Origin: Rhodospirillales bacterium
Lineage (GTDB): Bacteria > Pseudomonadota > Alphaproteobacteria > Acetobacterales > Acetobacteraceae
Length of the DNA: 6,008 bases
Assembly (NCBI GenBank): GCA_018971455.1
Contig: JAGXAV010000153.1
Location: 1 to 6,008 of the forward strand
Reading direction: 5' to 3'
Positions 1 to 5,898 of this stretch are shown here, piece by piece. The notes beneath the pieces were generated by a model. The model was given only the letters and a program-made list of their open reading frames with translations, was not told the origin of the DNA and did not search any database. A program made the translations under genes and the position numbers. Position 1 is the stretch's first letter; every line of letters starts with the position of its first letter.

Positions 1-155
1 GATTGCCGGTCGCCATCGACGGCGCGCGCCTCGGCCTGCGCCGCCAGCCGCCTGCCATCGGCCAGCACGGCCACGAGATCGCCGCCGAGGCCGGGCTGTC
101 GGAGGCCGAGATCGCCGCCCTCATTGCCGACGGCACGCTCTGCGCGCCGGCCTGA
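1..155 (+). CDS. CaiB/BaiF-family CoA-transferase, C-terminal end (partial)
   Basis: This is the 3' end of a gene that begins before the window. The first full codon is at position 3, and 50 codons remain before the TGA at 153-155. The visible protein ends with a P-x-I-G-Q-H-G-H-E-I segment, then G-L-S-E-A-E-I-A-A-L-I-A-D-G-T. This matches the typical tail of family III (CaiB/BaiF) CoA-transferases, where a conserved 'P.LGqHt.EvL.e.Gls.eeIa.L...G' closes the protein. Family members move CoA from one acyl-CoA to another carboxylic acid in the cytoplasm, activating acids such as carnitine, formate/oxalate or aromatic acids. The catalytic Asp lies upstream and cannot be seen, so substrate and activity are unknown. 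The transporter gene starts 36 bases downstream on the same strand, with no terminator between, so the two are probably one transcript. Confidence 0.8.
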   Translation, partial: LPVAIDGARLGLRRQPPAIGQHGHEIAAEAGLSEAEIAALIADGTLCAPA

Positions 156-176
156 CCCACGCCGCGATAAAAATCC

Positions 177-184
177 AGGGAGGA
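177..184 (+). promoter_or_regulatory. Strong ribosome binding site for the MFS transporter
   Basis: AGGGAGGA lies seven bases before the ATG at 192. It is the best Shine-Dalgarno match in the window and fixes the transporter start. An ATG at 184 that overlaps it is in another frame. Confidence 0.8.
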
Positions 185-191
185 TGCCACC

Positions 192-1580
192 ATGCGAGAC
201 CAGCCCACCGAAGATGTCGGGGCGATTGTCGCCCGCCTCGACCGCCTGCCGGCGACCCGCTCGATCCGGCAGATCGTCGTCCTGCTCAGCCTCGGCATGT
301 TCTTCGAACTCTACGAATTGTTCTTCACCGGCTACGTCGCCCCCGGCCTGGTCAAGGGCGGCATCCTGACCACCTCCACCCCCGGCCTGTTCGGCACCAC
401 GGGCGTGGCGAGCTTCATCGCCGCCCTGTTCGCCGGGCTGTTCGTCGGCACCCTGCTCTGCGGCCAGCTCGCCGACCGCTTCGGCCGCCGCGCCATCTTC
501 ACCTGGTCGCTGATCTGGTACGCCGCCGCCTCCGCCCTCATGGCGTTCCAGACCGATGCCTTCGGCCTCAACCTGTTCCGCTTCCTGGCCGGCATCGGCA
601 TCGGCGTCGAGCTCGTCACCATCGACACCTACATCGCCGAGATCGTGCCCAAGCACCTGCGCGGCCGCGCCTTCGCCTTCAGCCAGGCGGTCGGCTTCGC
701 GGCGGTGCCGATCGTCGCCCTGCTGGCCTGGCAGCTGGTGCCGGCCAAACCCTTCGGCCTCGATGGCTGGCGCTGGCTGGTGCTGATCGGCTCGTCGAGC
801 TCGGTCTTCGTGTGGTGGATCCGCCTGCGCCTGCCGGAAAGCCCGCGCTGGCTGGTGCTGCACGGCCACGCCGCCGAGGCCGAGCGGGTGACGGCCGATC
901 TCGAAGCCCGCGTCGCCGCCGAGTATGGCGCGACCCTGCCGCCGCCCGCGGCCGCCGAGCCCGCCGGACCGCGCGGCGGCTTCATCGAGCTCTGGAAGCC
1001 GCCCTATCTGAGCCGCACCATCATGATGAGCCTGTTCAACGTCTTCCAGACGGTGGGCTATTACGGCTTCGCCAACTGGGTGCCGACGCTGCTGATCAAG
1101 CAGGGCGTCTCGCTGCCGCACAGCCTGTTCTACACCACGCTGATCGCGATCGCCGCGCCCCTCGGCCCGCTGCTCGGCATGCTCGTCGCCGACCGCATGG
1201 AGCGGCGGACGATCATCGTCTTCGGCGCGCTCGCGACCGCCGTCTGCGGCCTGATCTTCAGCCAGGCGCGCGCGCCGGGGCTGCTCATCGCCATGGGCGT
1301 CTGCCTGACGCTGGCCGGCAACGTCATCTCGTTCGCCTACCACGCCTATCAGACGGAACTGTTCCCCACCCGCATCCGCGCCATGGCCGTTGGCTTCGTC
1401 TATTCCTGGAGCCGCATCTCGGCCGCCTTCACGGCGTTCTTCATCGCCTTCATCCTCGGCCATTCCGGGGTGCCGGGCGTGTTCGCCTTCGTCGCCGGCT
1501 CGATGCTCATCGTCATGCTGACCATCGGCCTGATGGGCCCGCGCACCAACCAGCTGGCGCTCGAGCACATCTCCTCCTGA
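192..1580 (+). CDS. MFS transporter, sugar/organic-acid:H+ symporter type
   Basis: This is a 462-residue inner-membrane carrier of the major facilitator superfamily. Its length and about 12 hydrophobic segments fit a full-length member. The loop between helices 2 and 3 carries G-Q-L-A-D-R-F-G-R-R (residues 91-100), the MFS signature. The half-way copy, A-D-R-M-E-R-R (333-339), sits after helix 8. Helix 4 and its loop read R-F-L-A-G-I-G-I-G-V-E (130-140), then E-I-V-P-K-H-L-R-G-R (150-159), and P-E-S-P-R-W-L (215-221) follows helix 6. These are hallmarks of the sugar-porter/SV2/aromatic-acid and metabolite:H+ symporter branch. A Pro/Ala-rich cytoplasmic loop (about 225-262) joins the two halves. 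Helix 1 has acidic residues E39 and E42 (F-F-E-L-Y-E-L-F), and helix 4 has E140 and D145, candidates for proton coupling. The upstream CoA-transferase suggests a carboxylate substrate, but that is inference. The start is set by the strong ribosome binding site. Confidence 0.9.
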   Translation: MRDQPTEDVGAIVARLDRLPATRSIRQIVVLLSLGMFFELYELFFTGYVAPGLVKGGILTTSTPGLFGTTGVASFIAALFAGLFVGTLLCGQLADRFGRRAIFTWSLIWYAAASALMAFQTDAFGLNLFRFLAGIGIGVELVTIDTYIAEIVPKHLRGRAFAFSQAVGFAAVPIVALLAWQLVPAKPFGLDGWRWLVLIGSSSSVFVWWIRLRLPESPRWLVLHGHAAEAERVTADLEARVAAEYGATLPPPAAAEPAGPRGGFIELWKPPYLSRTIMMSLFNVFQTVGYYGFANWVPTLLIKQGVSLPHSLFYTTLIAIAAPLGPLLGMLVADRMERRTIIVFGALATAVCGLIFSQARAPGLLIAMGVCLTLAGNVISFAYHAYQTELFPTRIRAMAVGFVYSWSRISAAFTAFFIAFILGHSGVPGVFAFVAGSMLIVMLTIGLMGPRTNQLALEHISS

Positions 1581-1588
1581 ACGCCGGC

Positions 1589-1618
1589 GCTGATCCCCTG
1601 CCGCGGCAGGGGATCAGC
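1589..1618. terminator. Perfect palindrome, likely bidirectional terminator
   Basis: The 15 bases at 1589-1603 are the exact reverse complement of 1604-1618, with no spacer. As RNA this gives a 13-bp GC-rich stem with a four-base CGCG loop on either strand. It lies 8 bases after the transporter stop, and the stop of the convergent dioxygenase gene (1614-1616) falls inside it. The convergent position fits a shared terminator. Neither side has a run of U, so it is not a textbook intrinsic terminator. It may work with Rho or mainly protect 3' ends. Confidence 0.7.
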
Positions 1619-2330
1619 TCTTGCGGAAGGTTGCCACCAGCACGTCGCGCCAGGCCGGCTGGGCGGCGTCCAGCGGCTCGATGGCGGTGACGCCGTGATA
1701 GACTCGCCGGTCATCGACCAGGGCGGCATCGAGCGGGTCGGTCAGCGTGAAGCTGCCCAGCCTCGCGCGGTCGAGCCCGTGGATGCTGGTGGTGCCGCTC
1801 TGGATGTTGTGGCGCTCCACCATCAGCACCAGCACGTAATCCACGCCGTCGCGGTGCATGCCCTCGGGCGTCGGCTGGCCGAGCTGGCCGGGCCCCGCCT
1901 CGATGCGGAACTGGTGCAGCTCGATATGCCAGGCCGGGCCGCCGGCCAGCTCGTCGAACAGCGCGCGGCAGGCCGCCAGGATCGTGCCCAGGCTCGCCGA
2001 CCCGGCCACGGCCTCGGGCATCGGCTCGAACCAGCGCTCCACGCCGCCATTGAGGCGGTTATAGTCGGTGGTCTGGAAATGCGGCTCGTGCGGCCCGCGG
2101 AGGATCGCGCCGCCCGGCGCGGCATTGAAAACGGCATAGCGGCGGCGCCGGTAGCGCCCGCCATCGGCCATGTATTCGTCGAGCCGCATGCCGTGCCAGC
2201 TCGCCGCGAAGGCCGGCCAGTCGGCGAGGCTGCCATGGGCGGCGAGCCAGTCGCGCGTCTGCTCGGCATGCAGGAAGGCGAAACCGCCGGCCGCCAGCAG
2301 GGGGGCCGGATTGGGATGAGGTTGGGTCAT
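1614..2330 (-). CDS. 2OG-Fe(II) dioxygenase family protein (isoleucine-hydroxylase-like, PF10014 type)
   Basis: This is a 238-residue soluble protein. The core P-E-G-M-H-R-D-G-V-D (155-164) gives the iron ligands H159 and D161, and R-R-V-Y-H-G-V-T (208-215) gives the third ligand, H212. An Arg near the end (R228 or R236) could bind 2-oxoglutarate. The upstream H-Q-F-R-I (139-143) and the PEG-HRDG motif are characteristic of the 2OG-Fe dioxygenase family that includes bacterial L-isoleucine 4-hydroxylase. Such enzymes use O2 and 2-oxoglutarate to hydroxylate free amino acids, releasing succinate and CO2. All iron ligands are present, so the enzyme is probably active; its substrate cannot be read from the sequence. 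The ATG overlaps the stop of the mechanosensitive channel gene (ATGA) with only weak Shine-Dalgarno similarity before it, which suggests translation by coupling. The frame stays open upstream to about 3515, but that part is antisense-like shadow over the channel gene. Confidence 0.85.
   Translation of the reverse strand: MTQPHPNPAPLLAAGGFAFLHAEQTRDWLAAHGSLADWPAFAASWHGMRLDEYMADGGRYRRRRYAVFNAAPGGAILRGPHEPHFQTTDYNRLNGGVERWFEPMPEAVAGSASLGTILAACRALFDELAGGPAWHIELHQFRIEAGPGQLGQPTPEGMHRDGVDYVLVLMVERHNIQSGTTSIHGLDRARLGSFTLTDPLDAALVDDRRVYHGVTAIEPLDAAQPAWRDVLVATFRKS
2327..2330 (-). promoter_or_regulatory. ATGA stop/start overlap coupling channel and dioxygenase
   Basis: Read on the minus strand, ATG (2330-2328) starts the dioxygenase and TGA (2329-2327) ends the channel. 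Four-base overlaps like this usually mean that ribosomes finishing the first gene restart on the second, which links their expression levels. Confidence 0.85.
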
Positions 2331-4711
2331 GTCAGGCTGCCTGAAGCAGGTTGGGTGACGATGGTCGGCGGCTCGCGCTGCAAGGCCGCGAGGCTGGTCA
2401 GCGGGCTGTCGATCGCCTCCTTGTCGAAGAGGTATTTCAGCCGGCGATTGAACTCGCGCATCACCGGGTCGCCCTGCCCGGGCCCGGTGCGGATGCGCCC
2501 GAGCAGCACCCAGTAGCCGACCATGAACTTGTCCACGCCGAAGACGTCGAAATCGCTGCGGATGATGGCGCGCCAGGCCGGCTCCTCGCGCATGTCGGCG
2601 GCCAGTTTCTGAAGCATCGCGACGATCTTGTCCGGCGGCTCGCCGAGACCGACCGGAATGCGCAGCACGGCATAGGAGAAATCGCGCGTCGCGTTGGTCA
2701 CCGTGGTGACCGCGCTGAACGGAATGATGTGCACCGAGCCGTCCAGCGCGCGCAGCCGGATGGTGCGTACGGACAGATTCTCCACCACCCCGCTCAGCCC
2801 GGCCAGCGTCACCCCGTCGCCCACCTGCATGGCGTTCTCCATCAGCAGGAACAGCCCGGTGATGATGTCCTGCACCAGCTTCTGCGAGCCGAAGCCGATG
2901 GCGATGCCGATCACGCCGGCGCCGGCCAGCAGGGGCGCGATGTTGATGCCGATCTGGCTCAGCACCATCAGCCCGGCGAACAGGAAGATGGTGATCAGCA
3001 GCGCCGTGCGCGCCATCGGCAGCAGGGTGCGCAACCGCGCCGCGCGGGCGAGGTGCGCCTCGCCCTCCAGCCGCCCGATCTGGCGCTGCATGGCCGCGTT
3101 GGCCATCTCCCACACCGCCAGCGCCAGCAGCAGCGTGATGCCGATGGTGACCAGGGCCGACAGCAGCTGCCCGCCCAGCGCGCCGCTCTCGAACCAGCCC
3201 AGCGCGTCGAAGCCCCAGGCCTGCAACAGCGCCACCCCGGCCACGGCGCCGACCATGCTCTTGGCCAGGAAGCGCGACAGCGGGTGGTAGGTGCCGATGC
3301 GCGCCTCCAGCCCCGGATAGCGCTCCGACAGCGTCGGCGCCACATGGCTCGCCCGGTCGATCGCCGCCAGCAGGTTGACCGCGGCCAGGCGCGCGAGGGT
3401 GACGATGATCGCCGTCACCACGAACAGGCGCAGCATGCGCGCGAAGCCGTCCGGCACATCCAGCGCCCACACCGCCCACAGGGCGGCGAGGTAGAAGATC
3501 GCCACCACATGCCACAGCCCGGCAAGCCGGTTGCGCAGCAGCGGCAGCCAGCCCTGCGCCCCCTCGCGGGCGCGAATGGCGCGCGCCACCGCCGCCCGGC
3601 CCTGCAGGACCATGGTGACCAGGAACAGGTCCACCACCAGTGCGACGAGCTTGAGCAGCGCGTCATGCGCCACGCGGTAGAGGCCGAACAGCAGCCCGAC
3701 CTCGGCCAGCATGGTGCCGAACACCGCCACCGCGGCGATGCGGCGCACCCAGCGCAGCAGATACTCCGCCCGCTGCTCCGGGATCGGGATCAGCCGCGGC
3801 TCGCCCGGCCCGAACAGGCTGCGGGTGATGGAGGTGACCACCCGGCACAGCGCGTAGGCCTGCAGCACGCCCAGGATGACTAGGCGCGCGATCGGCTCCG
3901 CCCCCAGCCCGGCGGCGAGCAGGCCGTAGCCGGCGGCCAGCAGCGCCAGCACCGGCAGCAGGTTGAGCAGCAGGCGCAGCAGCGCGCGCGGCAGCCGGCG
4001 CAGGATGGCCAGGGGCGCGGTGCGCCGGCGCAGCCGCTCGGTCTGCCCGGCCTCGGCCTCGGCCAGCCCGACATCCTCGGGCCGCACCTCGGCCTGGGCG
4101 GCCCGCTGCGCGAGCGCGCCCTCGCGCAGCGCCTCCGCCGGCCGCTCGAGCAGCCGGCGGGCCGCCCACAGCGCCGCCAGCCCGCCCGCCATCACCAGCA
4201 CCAGCTTCCAGCTGATCGCCATCAGCAGCTGCTGCGACCAGGTCTCGCTGACCAGCCGGACCAGGAAGCGCCAGATCAGCGGGAAATCGGTCACCGCGCG
4301 GACGGTGCTGACGATGTCGGCCGAGAGGGTGGCAAGCCGGTGCGACACGCCGACCAGCACCTGCGCGCCGAGGCTGTCCGGCGCCAGCGGCAAGGCGGGC
4401 GGCGCACCGGACTGGACGGCGCCTGGCTGGGCGGCACCTGGCTGGGCGGCGCCGGGCTGGGCAGCCCCCGCCGGGGCCGAGGCAGCGGGAGCGGCGGCCG
4501 TCTTCGGCTCCGGCTTGGCCGGCAGGTGGGCCAAAGCCTCCAGCACGGCGATCAGTTCGGCCCGCCGCGCCGGGTTCTGCAACACCTCCAGCGCCTGGCG
4601 GGCCTGGGCGGCGCTCGGCGCCAGCACCTGCTGCGCCGCCGGCCCGCCCTGCGCGAAGGCGCCGGCGGCGGCGGCGACCAGAAGGACCAGGGCGAGCAGG
4701 GCGCGTTTCAT
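2327..4711 (-). CDS. Large mechanosensitive ion channel, MscS family (YbiO-like)
   Basis: This is a 794-residue inner-membrane channel that opens under membrane tension and releases solutes during hypo-osmotic shock. Residues 1-20 form a signal peptide (K2-R3, hydrophobic core, A-F-A before Q21). A helical periplasmic stretch (about 24-66) and an Ala/Pro/Gln linker (66-110) follow. About 11 hydrophobic segments run from about 161 to 613. The pore helix and its continuation (594-626) show the family's small-residue pattern, L-L-A-G-A-G-V-I-G-I-A-I-G-F-G, then S-Q-K-L-V-Q-D-I-I-T-G-L-F. The beta domain runs from Q-V-G-D (629-632) through D-G-S-V-H-I-I-P-F-S (657-666) to V-T-N at 671-673, and a C-terminal alpha/beta domain follows. 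The size and extra helices resemble E. coli YbiO (741 residues) rather than minimal MscS (286). I chose ATG at 4711; an in-frame GTG at 4717 would add only two residues before the signal peptide. The dioxygenase gene is coupled downstream. Confidence 0.92.
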   Translation of the reverse strand: MKRALLALVLLVAAAAGAFAQGGPAAQQVLAPSAAQARQALEVLQNPARRAELIAVLEALAHLPAKPEPKTAAAPAASAPAGAAQPGAAQPGAAQPGAVQSGAPPALPLAPDSLGAQVLVGVSHRLATLSADIVSTVRAVTDFPLIWRFLVRLVSETWSQQLLMAISWKLVLVMAGGLAALWAARRLLERPAEALREGALAQRAAQAEVRPEDVGLAEAEAGQTERLRRRTAPLAILRRLPRALLRLLLNLLPVLALLAAGYGLLAAGLGAEPIARLVILGVLQAYALCRVVTSITRSLFGPGEPRLIPIPEQRAEYLLRWVRRIAAVAVFGTMLAEVGLLFGLYRVAHDALLKLVALVVDLFLVTMVLQGRAAVARAIRAREGAQGWLPLLRNRLAGLWHVVAIFYLAALWAVWALDVPDGFARMLRLFVVTAIIVTLARLAAVNLLAAIDRASHVAPTLSERYPGLEARIGTYHPLSRFLAKSMVGAVAGVALLQAWGFDALGWFESGALGGQLLSALVTIGITLLLALAVWEMANAAMQRQIGRLEGEAHLARAARLRTLLPMARTALLITIFLFAGLMVLSQIGINIAPLLAGAGVIGIAIGFGSQKLVQDIITGLFLLMENAMQVGDGVTLAGLSGVVENLSVRTIRLRALDGSVHIIPFSAVTTVTNATRDFSYAVLRIPVGLGEPPDKIVAMLQKLAADMREEPAWRAIIRSDFDVFGVDKFMVGYWVLLGRIRTGPGQGDPVMREFNRRLKYLFDKEAIDSPLTSLAALQREPPTIVTQPASGSLT
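4406..4465 (-). repeat. 15-bp tandem repeat, four units, inside the channel gene
   Basis: Units at 4451-4465, 4436-4450 and 4421-4435 differ at only a few bases, and 4406-4420 is a diverged fourth copy. On the coding strand each unit encodes A-A-Q-P-G (last copy A-V-Q-S-G), residues 83-102 of the periplasmic linker. The unit is a multiple of three, so copy-number change would keep the frame. Confidence 0.9.
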
Positions 4712-4720
4712 GCCCACAGG

Positions 4721-4749
4721 CGGATCACGCCGCGGGGCGCACTGTCAAC
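4721..4749 (-). promoter_or_regulatory. Candidate promoter for the channel-dioxygenase unit
   Basis: A perfect TTGACA -35 hexamer reads on the minus strand at 4749-4744. With a 17-base spacer, the -10 position (4726-4721) reads GATCCG, a poor match to TATAAT. The RNA would start near 4714, about three bases before the ATG. The -35 is convincing by sequence; the -10 is not. Confidence 0.35.
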
Positions 4750-4768
4750 ACGCCCAATCCCGGCAACG

Positions 4769-4805
4769 GCGGATTTCCGCGCCGGGCAGGGATGCGCAAA
4801 TCCGC
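4769..4805. repeat. Inverted repeat in the divergent intergenic region (possible operator)
   Basis: GCGGATTT at 4769-4776 is the exact reverse complement of AAATCCGC at 4798-4805, with a 21-base spacer. The left arm is also part of a near-palindrome, GCGGATTTCCGC (4769-4780). The right arm lies just upstream of the CATAAT hexamer, where a bound protein could affect the plus-strand promoter. In GC-rich DNA an eight-base match can be chance, although both arms contain AT-rich triplets that are uncommon here. Confidence 0.35.
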
Positions 4806-4814
4806 GCGAGCCCC

Positions 4815-4820
4815 CATAAT
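4815..4820 (+). promoter_or_regulatory. Candidate -10 element for the HIG1-type gene
   Basis: CATAAT matches five of six bases of the TATAAT consensus. It ends seven bases before the ATG, so transcription would start at or next to the A of the start codon (4827). No good -35 is seen; the best option, TGCGCA at 4793-4798 with a 16-base spacer, matches three of six. No Shine-Dalgarno site precedes this gene, which fits a leaderless message. Confidence 0.4.
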
Positions 4821-4826
4821 ACCGCC

Positions 4827-5021
4827 ATGATCACCTTTCTCACCATCCTCGTCGGCCTCTCCATGATGGCCACCCTCGGCGTGCTGTTCGCCGGCATGCT
4901 CGGCCTCGCCCGCCGCAACGGCGACCCGGCACGCTCCAATCAGCTGATGCGCTGGCGGATCATCCTCCAGGGCGTCACCCTGCTGCTGTTCATCCTCCTG
5001 CTCAGCCTGATCCGCCGCTGA
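4827..5021 (+). CDS. HIG1-domain / twin-transmembrane small protein
   Basis: This is a 64-residue membrane protein with two hydrophobic helices (about 3-27 and 46-62). They are joined by a short polar loop, A-R-R-N-G-D-P-A-R-S-N (28-38). After the loop comes Q-L-M-R-W-R-I-I-L-Q (39-48). This keeps the R-x-R-x3-Q part of the motif of HIG1 (hypoxia-induced gene 1) proteins, with N38 where the mitochondrial motif has Gln or Ile. Mitochondrial relatives (Rcf1/HIGD) help assemble and tune cytochrome c oxidase and its supercomplexes. The bacterial short forms are mostly uncharacterised, so a respiratory role is inference. From memory, the same small gene often sits just upstream of etfB in alphaproteobacteria, which supports the call. 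The frame is open further upstream to 3963, but that part is antisense to the channel gene; the ATG at 4827 gives the family's usual length. There is no clear ribosome binding site. Confidence 0.8.
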   Translation: MITFLTILVGLSMMATLGVLFAGMLGLARRNGDPARSNQLMRWRIILQGVTLLLFILLLSLIRR

Positions 5022-5052
5022 CCCCCGGGAATCCCGCCGCCTCACCCCCCGC

Positions 5053-5082
5053 TTGATCGCAGCCGGCCTCCCGTCGTATTGC
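5053..5082 (+). promoter_or_regulatory. Weak candidate promoter before etfB
   Basis: TTGATC (5053-5058), an 18-base spacer and TATTGC (5077-5082) roughly resemble a sigma-70 promoter, with each hexamer well short of consensus. The 125-base gap after the HIG1-type gene leaves room for a separate etf promoter, but read-through from upstream is equally possible because no terminator is visible. Confidence 0.25.
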
Positions 5083-5146
5083 AGGTGCGAAATGCGCCGC
5101 TTGCGTCACGGCGGGCGCCTCATCCAGGAAGCGGCACGGTCGAACC

Positions 5147-5896
5147 ATGAAAATCCTCGTCCCCGTCAAGCGGGTGGTTGACTACAACGTGAAGGTCCGC
5201 GTGAAGGCCGACGGCACCGGCGTGGAGACCGCCGGCGTCAAGATGTCGATGAACCCGTTCGACGAGATCGCCGTCGAGGAGGCCGTCCGCCTCAAGGAGA
5301 AGGGCGTCGCCACCGAGATCATCGCCGTGTCCATGGGCGTCGCCGCCTGCAGCGAGACCATCCGCACCGCCCTCGCCATGGGGGCCGATCGCGGCATCCT
5401 GGTGCAGACCGAGGTGGAGCTGCAGCCGCTGGCCGTCGCCAAGCTGCTCGCCGCCCTGGCCGCCCGCGAGACCCCGCGCCTGATCATCCTCGGCAAGCAG
5501 GCGATCGATGACGACATGAGCGCCACCGGCCAGATGCTGGCCGCCCTCCTCGGCTGGCCGCAGGGCACCTTCGCCAGCCGCGTCGAGATCGACGGCGACA
5601 CCGCCACCGTCACCCGCGAGGTCGATGGCGGGCTGGAGACCGTCGCCCTCGCCCTGCCGGCCATCGTCACCACCGATCTGCGCCTCAACGAGCCGCGCTA
5701 CGCCTCGCTGCCCAACATCATGAAGGCGCGCAAGAAAACCATCGACACCCTGGCGCCGGCCGATCTCGGCGTCGATCCCGCCCCGCGGCTGACCGTGCTC
5801 AAGGTCGCCGAGCCACCCAAGCGTGGCGCCGGCGTGAAGGTGGCCTCGGTCGCCGAGCTCGTGGCCAAGCTGAAAACCGAAGCGAAGGTGATCTGA
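5147..5896 (+). CDS. etfB: Electron transfer flavoprotein, beta subunit
   Basis: This is a 249-residue cytoplasmic protein of the family's usual length (about 250). With EtfA it forms the heterodimer that takes electrons from acyl-CoA and other dehydrogenases and passes them to ETF:quinone oxidoreductase. It starts with [13 protein letters not shown] and continues with [11 protein letters not shown] (36-46). The AMP-pocket segment is [14 protein letters not shown] (116-129). The beta-subunit signature runs from [10 protein letters not shown] (156-165) through [17 protein letters not shown] (177-193). L188 is the equivalent of the human recognition-loop Leu that docks into partner dehydrogenases. 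The sequence matches group I ETFs (mitochondrial/Paracoccus type), so simple electron transfer rather than bifurcation is expected. The nearest purine-rich motif, AGGAAG (5126-5131), is 15 bases before the ATG, farther than usual. etfA starts two bases after the stop. Confidence 0.97.
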   Translation: MKILVPVKRVVDYNVKVRVKADGTGVETAGVKMSMNPFDEIAVEEAVRLKEKGVATEIIAVSMGVAACSETIRTALAMGADRGILVQTEVELQPLAVAKLLAALAARETPRLIILGKQAIDDDMSATGQMLAALLGWPQGTFASRVEIDGDTATVTREVDGGLETVALALPAIVTTDLRLNEPRYASLPNIMKARKKTIDTLAPADLGVDPAPRLTVLKVAEPPKRGAGVKVASVAELVAKLKTEAKVI

Positions 5897-5898
5897 TC

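Noticed and set aside
812..1690. A 292-codon open frame overlapping the transporter on the same strand.
   Set aside because: The product is Arg/Ala/His-rich and lacks motifs, while the overlapping frame encodes a clear MFS protein. It is a frame shadow.
2331..3515. Upstream extension of the dioxygenase frame, which would give a 633-residue fusion.
   Set aside because: The added part is low-complexity and lies over the conserved channel pore region in another frame. The ATG at 2330 gives the normal family length and an ATGA junction.
2351..3883. A 510-codon open frame on the plus strand, antisense to the channel gene.
   Set aside because: Its product is dominated by Gln, Arg, His, Asp and Ala with no hydrophobic core pattern or known motif. 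This is what the opposite strand of a GC-rich membrane-protein gene gives when stops are rare.
3963..4826. Upstream extension of the HIG1-type frame, which would give a 352-residue protein.
   Set aside because: The added Ser/Ala/Arg-rich part is antisense to the channel gene, and HIG1-type bacterial proteins are about 60-70 residues.
5026..5036. CGGGA-A-TCCCG just after the HIG1-type gene as a terminator.
   Set aside because: The loop would be one base, so the usable stem is at most four pairs, and no U-tract follows.
5094..5119. GCGCC ... GGCGC inverted repeat upstream of etfB as a regulatory hairpin.
   Set aside because: It is only five GC pairs with a 15-base loop, expected by chance at this base composition.
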